From Carnobacterium maltaromaticum DSM 20342 (lineage in GTDB: Bacteria > Bacillota > Bacilli > Lactobacillales > Carnobacteriaceae): a stretch of 64,000 bases of DNA. A program made the translations under genes and the position numbers. Within the stretch, counting starts at the first letter, position 1, and each line of letters begins with the position of its first letter. Of this stretch, positions 23,018-30,240 are shown in pieces. The notes under the pieces are model-generated. The model was not told where the DNA came from and searched no databases. It worked only from the letters and a program-made list of their open reading frames with translations. The stretch is from NCBI RefSeq assembly GCF_000744945.1, contig NZ_JQMX01000001.1, positions 3,421,130 through 3,485,129 of the forward strand, given 5' to 3'.

Positions 23018-23186
23018 TTTTGCTCCTTACAATGTAAAGACCGAGCGCTAGAAAAAGTAATTAACTGGTTTAATCGCTCGGCGATAAGACTACAAGGAGC
23101 AAAATGTTATATGTCAATGGGGAAAGGTGGAGATTATTTTCAGCAAAGCGTTTTGAAAAAAATACTACCTGTCCATTGACATGTAA
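23018..23186 (+). repeat. Two consecutive long inverted repeats, candidate single-strand origin
   Basis: The 310-base gap before tcpA has no gene. First palindrome: TTTTGCTCCTT (23018-23028) with AAGGAGCAAAA (23094-23104), enclosing CCGAGCG (23041-23047) with CGCTCGG (23075-23081). Second palindrome: TTATATGTCAATGG (23107-23120) with 23173-23186, 13 of 14 pairs. A shorter GAGGGG/CCCCTC hairpin lies upstream near 22950. The size and nesting are like single-strand origins of rolling-circle replicons, which ICEBs1 and Tn916 are known to carry. Confidence 0.6.
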
Positions 23187-23212
23187 CAAGTTATTGAAAT
23201 AGGAGGGATTCT

Positions 23213-24661
23213 TTGCAATTTATTGATTGGAAATGGAAAGGTTTCAGAATTAGAAAGAATTATCGGCATTTATTAGCTAATATTTTTAGCTTTATTTTTT
23301 TTGTTCCGATGCTAGGTTATTGGATGTGGATGTTATTTAAAGAGTGGAGTTTTATTGGGAATTTTGAATTTGAAATAAAACCATTAATAACTATTTTGGT
23401 TATTGGTCTTGTAATTGGCTTAGTATCTTTACTAGTCATGCTAGCCCTTTTTTATAAATTTTGGGCATACCTTTATCATATGCAGAAGCTTTGTAGAATG
23501 ATTTATAGTAATGAGTTTTATTTAGTCAATAAGATTGAAGACCCTAATATGATGGTTTCCAATCAAAAAAGTATGTCTAGAGACATTGTTTATTTTCCTA
23601 AAATGTATTTTTGGAAGCGGAAGGGTATGTTTGAAATAACTATCATGCTCGATGGAAGTAAATTTAATCAATTTTATCGGGAAATGTCAGATACTTTTGA
23701 GCAAATGTTTGCTTTAGCTTTGAGTGATACGACTGAACGAAATGGGTTTTATAAGTATGAAATGATTACTGACCCAGTTGTTAATCGCATTGGGATAAAA
23801 GAGGTTGTTGTGAAAAATAAATATGTTCTTTCTTTAATGAAGCATATTACTTGGGATATTTCTAAAGTAGCTCATGGTTTGATTATTGGGGGTACTGGTG
23901 GCGGTAAAACCCGTTTTCTTACAGCCTTATTAAAAGGACTGATAGAATCTGGTGCAAAACTTTATATTGCAGATGGCAAGAATAGTGCTTTAAGTGATTT
24001 AGGGCGTGTTCTTGAAAATGTTTCAACTAAAAACGATGATATTTTAGAAATGCTTAAAACGGTAGTTGCTGAAATGAATAATCGATATGTAATTATGAAA
24101 GCTAGACCCGATTATGTTCCGGGGAACGATTTTTCAACGTATGATATGCAACCGATTATTGTCTTATTTGATGAAGTAATGGCAGTCATTGAATCAATTC
24201 CAAAGAAAGCGGACAGGGATAAATATTTTGCTGAAATGTATCAGATCGTTATGAAAGGTCGAGAGGCGGGAGTACAGCTAATACTGACAACTCAACGTCC
24301 CGATGTTTCAGCTATTCCGGGTGCTATCAGAGATAACTTAGGTCTTAAAATTGCTTTAGGTCAGCTATCTAGTACAGCATATCGGATGATTTTTGATAAT
24401 ACTGAACAAAATTTACGCAGTAAAAAAGGCGTTGGGCGAGGCTATATTTTTCAAAATGGCTACCCGATAGTAAAAGAGTTTTATTCACCATTTGTACCAG
24501 ACTCCTATAATATTTTAACAGAATTTGCTCAATTGCTCGATGTTGTGCCTCGCGCTTTTTCGCCCCGCGAAAAAGAAAGCGATAGTGCAACAAGCGAGCA
24601 CTCTTTGCCAGAGCAAAAAATAAGAGAAATCATTTACGAGACGGAGGAAGATACAGAATGA
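23213..24661 (+). CDS. tcpA: TcpA/FtsK-type coupling ATPase
   Basis: 482 residues. Two N-terminal membrane segments (around 20-40 and 60-85) are followed by an FtsK/SpoIIIE-like motor domain with Walker A GGTGGGKT and Walker B IIVLFDEV; the TTQRPDVSAIPGAIRDN segment is typical of the family. Equivalent to Tn916 Orf21 and ICEBs1 ConQ, it brings the relaxase-DNA complex to the mating channel. Start is TTG 23213 after a GGAGGG site. It overlaps the relaxase start by four bases (ATGA). Confidence 0.93.
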   Translation: MQFIDWKWKGFRIRKNYRHLLANIFSFIFFVPMLGYWMWMLFKEWSFIGNFEFEIKPLITILVIGLVIGLVSLLVMLALFYKFWAYLYHMQKLCRMIYSNEFYLVNKIEDPNMMVSNQKSMSRDIVYFPKMYFWKRKGMFEITIMLDGSKFNQFYREMSDTFEQMFALALSDTTERNGFYKYEMITDPVVNRIGIKEVVVKNKYVLSLMKHITWDISKVAHGLIIGGTGGGKTRFLTALLKGLIESGAKLYIADGKNSALSDLGRVLENVSTKNDDILEMLKTVVAEMNNRYVIMKARPDYVPGNDFSTYDMQPIIVLFDEVMAVIESIPKKADRDKYFAEMYQIVMKGREAGVQLILTTQRPDVSAIPGAIRDNLGLKIALGQLSSTAYRMIFDNTEQNLRSKKGVGRGYIFQNGYPIVKEFYSPFVPDSYNILTEFAQLLDVVPRAFSPREKESDSATSEHSLPEQKIREIIYETEEDTE

Positions 24662-25752
24662 GCGAAGCGACAACCCCCCCTACTAAAAGGGGGGTAATAC
24701 GAGAAAATGAAAAAAATGAACCTTTGCTAACAGCATTGATTGACTGGTGTCAATTAACTGTTAAAGAAATTAGTCCAGATAGCATTGCGGATGACATACT
24801 TTGTATTCCATACAACCTAATGAGAAATGATTTAAGAGGTGGAGTTAACGGCTACAAATCGCTAATGTGCTTTGATGATATTAGAGTGTTAGAAAGTCCC
24901 GATGCAAAAAATGAAGAAGGTGACTATGTAAAACATTATCAAATATTAATGTCGGGAAGTGGTTGCCGAAATTTTGAAAAATTCCTTGAGGCACGAAGTG
25001 AGACATGGTTTGAATTTTTTGAAAGATGTGTGTCTCATGAGGTTAATTTTACACGCATTGATTTGGCAATAGATGATAAAAAAACGTATTTTACAATTCC
25101 AAAACTGATTAAGTTAGCTGAAAAAGGACTTGTGGTAAGTCGCCTAAAACAATTTGTTAAGTATGGTTCTTTTAGGATTAAGGGCGGTGAAAAGAAAGGT
25201 CAAACCATTAATTTTGGTTCACGATCAAGTGAGTTCTTCATGACCTTGTATGAAAAAAATTATGAACAAGCTGAAAAATTTGGATTATCAGAAGATGAAA
25301 TGGAAGAAAAGTGGAATCGTTATGAGTTGAAGTTTCGTCAAAAGCGAGCAAACTCATTAGTTGCAGAATTAATAAAACGCCGCGAGGTGTTTTCTATTGC
25401 AATGGAAGTATTAAATGAAAGCATTCGTTTTGTTAAAAAGCCCATTGATACAAAAATAAAGGACGTCAAAAAATATCCTTTATGGAAGCCTTGGGCTTGG
25501 TTTATGGCAGATGTTAAAAAATTGAATTTGTGTATGCAACCAGAATCAAAAAATTACTTTGATAAACTCCACTGGATTAAAAAATATGTAGCTCCTACGC
25601 TGAAAATATTAAGGGAAGTTGATAATCGTCGAGGAACTGCAGAACTAGAAAATATTATTGAAAATGCTGAACTGAACAAACACCATATGCAATTGTTAGA
25701 AGATTGTTTGCAACAAATTGATATGTATGAACAAAGTGGAATTATGCTTTAA
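24658..25752 (+). CDS. Relaxase / rolling-circle initiator (MobT, NicK, Rep_trans family)
   Basis: 364 residues of the family of Tn916 Orf20 and ICEBs1 NicK. The central segment NFTRIDLAIDDKK carries the metal-binding and catalytic core typical of Rep_trans proteins; the nicking tyrosine is expected in the following 100 residues but I cannot single it out. It would nick oriT, start transfer and also support rolling-circle replication of the excised circle. Its own 5' coding sequence contains the oriT palindrome. The Rep_trans family also includes plasmid initiators, but the TcpA neighbour decides. Confidence 0.92.
   Translation: MSEATTPPTKRGVIRENEKNEPLLTALIDWCQLTVKEISPDSIADDILCIPYNLMRNDLRGGVNGYKSLMCFDDIRVLESPDAKNEEGDYVKHYQILMSGSGCRNFEKFLEARSETWFEFFERCVSHEVNFTRIDLAIDDKKTYFTIPKLIKLAEKGLVVSRLKQFVKYGSFRIKGGEKKGQTINFGSRSSEFFMTLYEKNYEQAEKFGLSEDEMEEKWNRYELKFRQKRANSLVAELIKRREVFSIAMEVLNESIRFVKKPIDTKIKDVKKYPLWKPWAWFMADVKKLNLCMQPESKNYFDKLHWIKKYVAPTLKILREVDNRRGTAELENIIENAELNKHHMQLLEDCLQQIDMYEQSGIML
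24673..24695 (+). other. oriT core palindrome inside the relaxase gene
   Basis: ACCCCCC (24673-24679) and GGGGGGT (24689-24695) form a 7-bp G/C palindrome around the nine-base loop CTACTAAAA. This is the same layout as the published oriT inverted repeat of ICEBs1 and Tn916 (ACCCCCC arms with a CTAA-containing loop). It lies 15 bases into the relaxase gene, at the tcpA-relaxase junction. The nick is expected in the loop. Confidence 0.85.
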
Positions 25753-25775
25753 ATCCTTTAATTAATTATTATTTC

Positions 25776-25842
25776 GACACATTTTGTGTCATATGTGAGT
25801 AGCTCCTTAGAGCGTTTTACGAGAGTCAACGCCTTAGCGTTG
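25776..25842 (+). other. Hairpins downstream of the relaxase gene
   Basis: GACACA/TGTGTC (25776-25790, three-base loop) and CAACGC/GCGTTG (25827-25842, loop CTTA). The second contains TAGCGT, the six-base motif conserved in ssoA-type single-strand origins, though here it is in the stem and not the loop. A terminator is unlikely since no T-run follows. Confidence 0.35.
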
Positions 25843-25910
25843 CGGTTTCATGAAATAAATAGTAAAGAATCTTGAAGGTGCACAAATTTAAAAAAATGGA
25901 GGGGTTATAA

Positions 25911-26087
25911 GTGGAAAAAGAAACGTCATTAGTTAATTTAGTTGACCAAGGGAAAGTAAGAGTTGAAGCGTATTATTTTGATGTTGCTACAGGGAGCTTT
26001 ATTGGGAATGGGCGTGATATGAATACCGATATCGTTGAAAATTACCATTTAAACAAGTTGTTGAGTGAAAAGGAAAATGAGTCTTAA
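25911..26087 (+). CDS. Small hypothetical ICE protein
   Basis: 58 residues, GTG start with a strong GGAGGGG site seven bases upstream. It is acidic and soluble (MEKETSLVNLVDQGKVRVEA). I recognise no motif. Several ICEs of this family have a short gene directly after the relaxase, so it is probably real and part of the transfer operon. Because it begins with GTG and is short, automatic callers may miss it. Confidence 0.65.
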   Translation: MEKETSLVNLVDQGKVRVEAYYFDVATGSFIGNGRDMNTDIVENYHLNKLLSEKENES

Positions 26088-26118
26088 TCCTTAAATTCAA
26101 AGAGGGGAAGGAGTGATT

Positions 26119-26346
26119 ATGATCCATGCGCTTAAAACAGAAAGTTGCTATTTTTGGGCAGTTAGGAACAAAATTAAAACTTTTGAAATTCGAGTTAATG
26201 ATAGAAATTACCAAGTGAATGACTGTTTGTTACTGAAAGAAATTGATGAAAATAACAACTTTACTGGTCAAAAAATCTTAGTAAAAATTACTTATATCTG
26301 TGATTATTTGCAACAAGAAAATATTTTAGTATTGGGAATACTTTAG
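26119..26346 (+). CDS. DUF3850 (ASCH-like) domain protein
   Basis: 75 residues. The opening HALKTESCYFWAVRNKIKTFEIRVNDRNYQVND is the DUF3850 signature, a small ASCH/PUA-like fold proposed to bind RNA or modified bases. The start is placed at ATG 26119 with AAGGAG five bases upstream; a GTG at 26113 is an alternative. DUF3850 genes are common on phages and conjugative elements, but no function has been shown that I know of. It lies in the accessory run between the relaxase and transfer-channel genes. Confidence 0.8.
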   Translation: MIHALKTESCYFWAVRNKIKTFEIRVNDRNYQVNDCLLLKEIDENNNFTGQKILVKITYICDYLQQENILVLGIL

Positions 26347-26356
26347 GAGGGAGACA

Positions 26357-26683
26357 ATGAGTAAATTAGATGAACGTTTGGAAAAGTTGGGCTTTCAAAA
26401 AATTGTGACAACGAGCACTATTTTGGCTAATGGCTGTGTTTCATATAAGCCAACTCCTTTGGTTTATGAAATGGCATTATCACCTGTTACCTGTTTATTT
26501 ATTGAAGGGAAGAAAGAAAAAGGATATTCTACCTATGTTTTTGATTTTTATAAGGTGAGCTATTTTACAAAGCCCAATGATGGGAAAAAGGAAGGGAGCA
26601 ATATTAAAGTATATGGAAAAAATTTACAGCCTTCAAAGCTGTTGCTTGATATTGAAAATTATTTAAAACAATTAAAGAGGTGA
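26357..26683 (+). CDS. Hypothetical ICE protein
   Basis: 108 residues, basic, soluble, starting at an ATG with AGGAGGGAG ten bases upstream. The sequence has short strands and a lysine-rich end (YGKNLQPSKLLLDIENYLKQL). No family is recognised. It is in the same orientation and tightly spaced with its neighbours, so it is probably translated from the transfer operon. The stop overlaps the ribosome-binding region of the next gene. Confidence 0.65.
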   Translation: MSKLDERLEKLGFQKIVTTSTILANGCVSYKPTPLVYEMALSPVTCLFIEGKKEKGYSTYVFDFYKVSYFTKPNDGKKEGSNIKVYGKNLQPSKLLLDIENYLKQLKR

Positions 26684-26692
26684 GTGTAAGCG

Positions 26693-26947
26693 ATTCTGAA
26701 TTTCAAAACTATTATACTAACTGGTTCTTTAGGTTGGTTCACCATAATATGTGTTGCTATTAGCATTGTATCAGTATTTAGATTCTTAGAATTAAGTGAA
26801 ACAAAGGAATATAAAATTAAAGAAAAAATAGCAAGGTTACAAGGGCAAATTTATTTATTAAGTATGTTTCTTTTTTTTATTATTGGGTTAGCGGGATTTG
26901 TTATTTTAGATAATCTATTTGTATTAGTTGAACTATTTGCTAAATAG
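26693..26947 (+). CDS. Small membrane protein with a non-canonical start codon
   Basis: An open frame of 84 codons to TAG at 26945-26947 encodes a protein with two hydrophobic segments (TGSLGWFTIICVAISIVSVF and LSMFLFFIIGLAGFVILDNL) and a charged middle. No ATG, GTG or TTG occurs at its 5' end; a stop lies just upstream at 26687. A good AGAGGTGAG site is placed for ATT 26693 or CTG 26696. This arrangement, with preceding and following genes close by, suggests initiation at a rare codon. Alternatively a base error hides a normal start. Confidence 0.55.
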   Translation: MLNFKTIILTGSLGWFTIICVAISIVSVFRFLELSETKEYKIKEKIARLQGQIYLLSMFLFFIIGLAGFVILDNLFVLVELFAK

Positions 26948-26968
26948 GAAAATGGGAGGTAATAAGAA

Positions 26969-27169
26969 ATGTTCGATTTATTTGTAGGATTTTTAAGTTT
27001 ATTTATATTTGTTGGTGTATTGAATTTTATCAGTCAAACGTTTGCCAATTGGCGAACAAGAAAGAAGTTAGAAAAGTTTCTTGAAAATGAGTTAGAACTT
27101 GTTTTTGAAGGTTTCTTAACTCGGATTGATGAACTCGAAAAAGCTTTGGAAGGAGGTGAGAAGGAATGA
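26969..27169 (+). CDS. Small membrane protein of the transfer operon
   Basis: 66 residues: an N-terminal membrane helix (FVGFLSLFIFVGVLNFI) followed by a charged amphipathic helix likely to form a coiled coil. An AGGTAA-type site precedes it and the stop overlaps the next start (ATGA). Similar short proteins sit before tcpE in many Tn916-like elements and may be structural parts of the mating channel, but none is characterised well enough to name. Confidence 0.7.
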   Translation: MFDLFVGFLSLFIFVGVLNFISQTFANWRTRKKLEKFLENELELVFEGFLTRIDELEKALEGGEKE

Positions 27170-27384
27170 ATTTTATTCAAAACATGTTTAATGATTTAGT
27201 TGGAAATGCGAAATTTGCCATTTTTGGCGCAATCGTTATTGCGGGTGTTTATTTCGGGTTTAAGCGTAAATGGTTAGAATTAGGTGGAGCGGTAGCCGCT
27301 TTACTAGTTGCTGTTGGGTTTGTTTATGGATATGAGGAGTTAGCCAATAAAATGGCAGAACTATTTAAAAAATGGATGGCATAG
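27166..27384 (+). CDS. Small membrane protein of the transfer operon (pilin-like size)
   Basis: 72 residues with two hydrophobic segments (AIFGAIVIAGVYFGF and GGAVAALLVAVGFVYGY). Small glycine/alanine-rich two-helix proteins at this position in Gram-positive conjugation systems are candidates for VirB2- or VirB3-like channel parts; this is inference from size and place. It overlaps the previous gene by four bases and precedes tcpE. Confidence 0.72.
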   Translation: MNFIQNMFNDLVGNAKFAIFGAIVIAGVYFGFKRKWLELGGAVAALLVAVGFVYGYEELANKMAELFKKWMA

Positions 27385-27398
27385 AAAGGGGATAAAAA

Positions 27399-27785
27399 AT
27401 GAATATCAAAGTATTTACCAAGGTATGGAATGTTGAAAAATTGGTTTATAGAATTAATGATATTAACTTGCCCTTTGTTGTTTCCACTTCTCAAATCAAG
27501 TATTTTATCACGTCATTCATGTTTTTTTTAATTTTTGGAAAGTTACCAATTATTTCATTGGTTTCAAATTCAGTATTTAATAAAATAGGGCTATCAGTTT
27601 TGATAGCTCTTGGTTTGTCGAAACTTAAATTTGATGGGAAAAGCCCAATCTCATTTTTAAAGTCAGTCATAACTTACTTTAATCGTGGGAGGCTAACAAC
27701 AAAGGGAAAAAAAGTGAAGGTTCAAAAGTACACATTTAACAAAACGATTACTGTAGTAAGGAGGTTAGATCATGTTTCCGATTGA
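27399..27785 (+). CDS. tcpE: TcpE-family conjugal transfer membrane protein
   Basis: 128 residues with two adjacent hydrophobic segments around 45-90 and a basic C-terminus (FNRGRLTTKGKKVKVQKYTFNK). It resembles the TcpE/ConD family (ICEBs1 YddD, Tn916 Orf17) in length, topology and in preceding the VirB4-like ATPase, with which it overlaps by 14 bases. The protein is required for transfer in related systems. Confidence 0.82.
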   Translation: MNIKVFTKVWNVEKLVYRINDINLPFVVSTSQIKYFITSFMFFLIFGKLPIISLVSNSVFNKIGLSVLIALGLSKLKFDGKSPISFLKSVITYFNRGRLTTKGKKVKVQKYTFNKTITVVRRLDHVSD

Positions 27786-30240
27786 ATATATTGAGGATAA
27801 TTTAGTATTTAACAAAAAGAAAGAATGTTACGCTTATTATGAGTTTGAAGCTTATAATTACAATTTCTTGAGCTTGGATAAAAAGAAATCTATTTTTAGA
27901 GATTTAAAACGATTGGTTGCCCAAAATCATGAAGGCAACATTCATTTTCTTTATATAACTTCTGAGGAAAGCGTACGTGCTACTCAAGAAAAATCTAAAA
28001 AGGAAATACGGTCTAAATATGAATTAAAAGAATATGCCGAAGCGCACATGGATGAAATTACCGAAGTATTAGTAAATACAGTCGGAGAAAATGAGTCTAA
28101 GGTACGCTTTTTTTGTGGCTTTAAATTAAGTGTAAACAAAGAAGCCATGTCGACAGAAAATTATATTGATGAACTTAAAAAGAGCTTTAAAGAGTTCTTT
28201 AGAGGGGCAAATGAAAAGCTGACTGGTGACTATAAGGTTTTTGATGTAGAAGAAGTTGAACGTTTTAAACAAATTGAGAATATGCTTAAAATTAGAATAG
28301 CCAATAAATTTTCTTTTAGGCGACTGACAAGAAAAGATTTTGGTTACATTATTGAGCATAATTTTGGTCTTGAAGGCGTTCCATATGAAGAATACGACTA
28401 CACTCTTGATACGGAAATAAAAGACAAGTCAATTGTTTATAAAGCGTATGATGTATTAAAAATTACGGATGCGGGTATTGATGAAAAACCAAGATACATT
28501 AAATTATCACAACAAGAAAATGAGCAATATGTTTCATTGTTATGCCTTAGTGAAATCATTGGAGAAAGCCAATTTCCAGATAATGAAATTCTTTATTTAC
28601 AGCAAGAAGTCTTTAATTTTCCTGTTGATGTGAGCGAACAAATTGAGGCGATTAACAATCGAAAAGCTTTGTCTACCGTTCGGAATAAAAAGAAAGATTT
28701 AGAGGATTTAGAGAATAACGCTCATAGTTCGGGAAGCCAAGGAACGAACCAATTAAATGAGGCATTAGAACAAGCTGATGAATTAGAAGCCATTCTGGAT
28801 GATACAAAAGAATCTATGTATAAATTGAGTTTTGTTATTCGAGTGAGTGCTAGCACTAAAGAAGAATTAGAACGGCGTGTTGTGAATGTTAGAGATTTTT
28901 ATTATGATTATGGATTAATTTTACAACGCCCATTCGGTGACCAACTAGGCTTATTACATGAATTTATTCCATCGTCTACTCGCTATTTAAATGATTATGT
29001 TCAATATGCAACATCTGATTTTATCGCAAGTTTAGGTTTTGGGGCAAGTCGCTTTATTGGGGAAGAAATTGGTATGCCGATAGGGTTTGATGTTCAAACA
29101 GGGCAAATTGTCCGTATCTTACCATGGGCGGCGGCTCAAAATAGAGAAGGTTTGGCAACTAATGCTTTAGCTAAGGCATTTTTAGGCTCATTGGGAGGCG
29201 GTAAATCATTTTCATTTAATTTGATTACCTTTTTAAGTGTCCTTTTTGGAGCTGAGGCATTCATACTTGATCCTAAAGCAGAACGTGGTATTTGGAAAGA
29301 ACGAATCCCTTGGTTATCACCATATATTAATGTTATTAATTTTACTAGTGAGGATGAAAATAAAGGAATATTAGACCCATTACTAGTTATTGAGGACAAG
29401 AAGAGCGCTAAAAAATTAGCACTGGATGTTTTAACTTTCTTAACTGGTGTCAATATACGAGATAGTGAACGTTATCCCGCATTAGAGGAACATGTTTCTC
29501 TAGCCTCTGAAATGAATGGGGGCTTGCTAACTGTTATTGATGAATTAAGAAAAACAAATACACCAGTAACGATTGAATTAGCAAATCATATTTTTAGTTT
29601 TTCAAAAAGTTCATTTGCTCAATTGATTTTTAGTGATGGAAAAAATTACCAAAGTATTGATTTAGATAATCCGCTTAATTTCTTTCAAATTGAAGAATTA
29701 ACTCTACCCGATTCACAAACTAGTATTAATGAATATACACCAAGTGAGTTATTAAGTGTGGCAATGATGTTAATTTTCTCTAATTTGGGATTAAGTTTTA
29801 TTCGAAAAGATAACTCAATATTTAAAATTGTTGGTTTCGAAGAAGCTTGGGCACAAATGCAATTTACTCAAGGGAAAATTGTTGTAGGCAAAACAATTCG
29901 TGAAGGACGTGCCAAAAATAGCGCCTCCGATATCATTACACAAAATACAGATGATTTAACGGATGAAAAAATTAAAAATAATATCGGCATGAAGTTTGCC
30001 TTTAGGTCAACGGATAGTATCGAAATTGAAAAGACATTAAACTTTTTCGGTTTAGATTTCAATGAAGATAATTCCGAGGTTATTTCTAGTCTTGATAATG
30101 GCCAATGTTTATTCCAAGATGTTAGCGGTCGGGTATCTGTGGTTCAATTTGATTCCATGAGTGATGAGCTAGACCATGCTTTTGATACTCGTCCTAAAAT
30201 GGAAGAAGTCCATGAGGAGGGGGAAAATGAAACGAATTAA
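27772..30240 (+). CDS. tcpF: VirB4-like conjugation ATPase (TcpF/ConE)
   Basis: 822 residues. The N-terminal 400 residues form the VirB4 N-domain. The motor domain carries Walker A GSLGGGKSFSF around residue 475 and Walker B KIVGFEEAWAQM near 690. It corresponds to Tn916 Orf16 and ICEBs1 ConE, the cytoplasmic ATPase that powers the type IV secretion channel. A strong AAGGAGG site precedes the ATG, and the 3' end overlaps the next gene by 14 bases. Confidence 0.94.
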   Translation: MFPIEYIEDNLVFNKKKECYAYYEFEAYNYNFLSLDKKKSIFRDLKRLVAQNHEGNIHFLYITSEESVRATQEKSKKEIRSKYELKEYAEAHMDEITEVLVNTVGENESKVRFFCGFKLSVNKEAMSTENYIDELKKSFKEFFRGANEKLTGDYKVFDVEEVERFKQIENMLKIRIANKFSFRRLTRKDFGYIIEHNFGLEGVPYEEYDYTLDTEIKDKSIVYKAYDVLKITDAGIDEKPRYIKLSQQENEQYVSLLCLSEIIGESQFPDNEILYLQQEVFNFPVDVSEQIEAINNRKALSTVRNKKKDLEDLENNAHSSGSQGTNQLNEALEQADELEAILDDTKESMYKLSFVIRVSASTKEELERRVVNVRDFYYDYGLILQRPFGDQLGLLHEFIPSSTRYLNDYVQYATSDFIASLGFGASRFIGEEIGMPIGFDVQTGQIVRILPWAAAQNREGLATNALAKAFLGSLGGGKSFSFNLITFLSVLFGAEAFILDPKAERGIWKERIPWLSPYINVINFTSEDENKGILDPLLVIEDKKSAKKLALDVLTFLTGVNIRDSERYPALEEHVSLASEMNGGLLTVIDELRKTNTPVTIELANHIFSFSKSSFAQLIFSDGKNYQSIDLDNPLNFFQIEELTLPDSQTSINEYTPSELLSVAMMLIFSNLGLSFIRKDNSIFKIVGFEEAWAQMQFTQGKIVVGKTIREGRAKNSASDIITQNTDDLTDEKIKNNIGMKFAFRSTDSIEIEKTLNFFGLDFNEDNSEVISSLDNGQCLFQDVSGRVSVVQFDSMSDELDHAFDTRPKMEEVHEEGENETN

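Noticed and set aside
25776..25842. Hairpins after the relaxase as an intrinsic terminator
   Set aside because: Neither hairpin is followed by a T-run, and genes of the same operon continue downstream.
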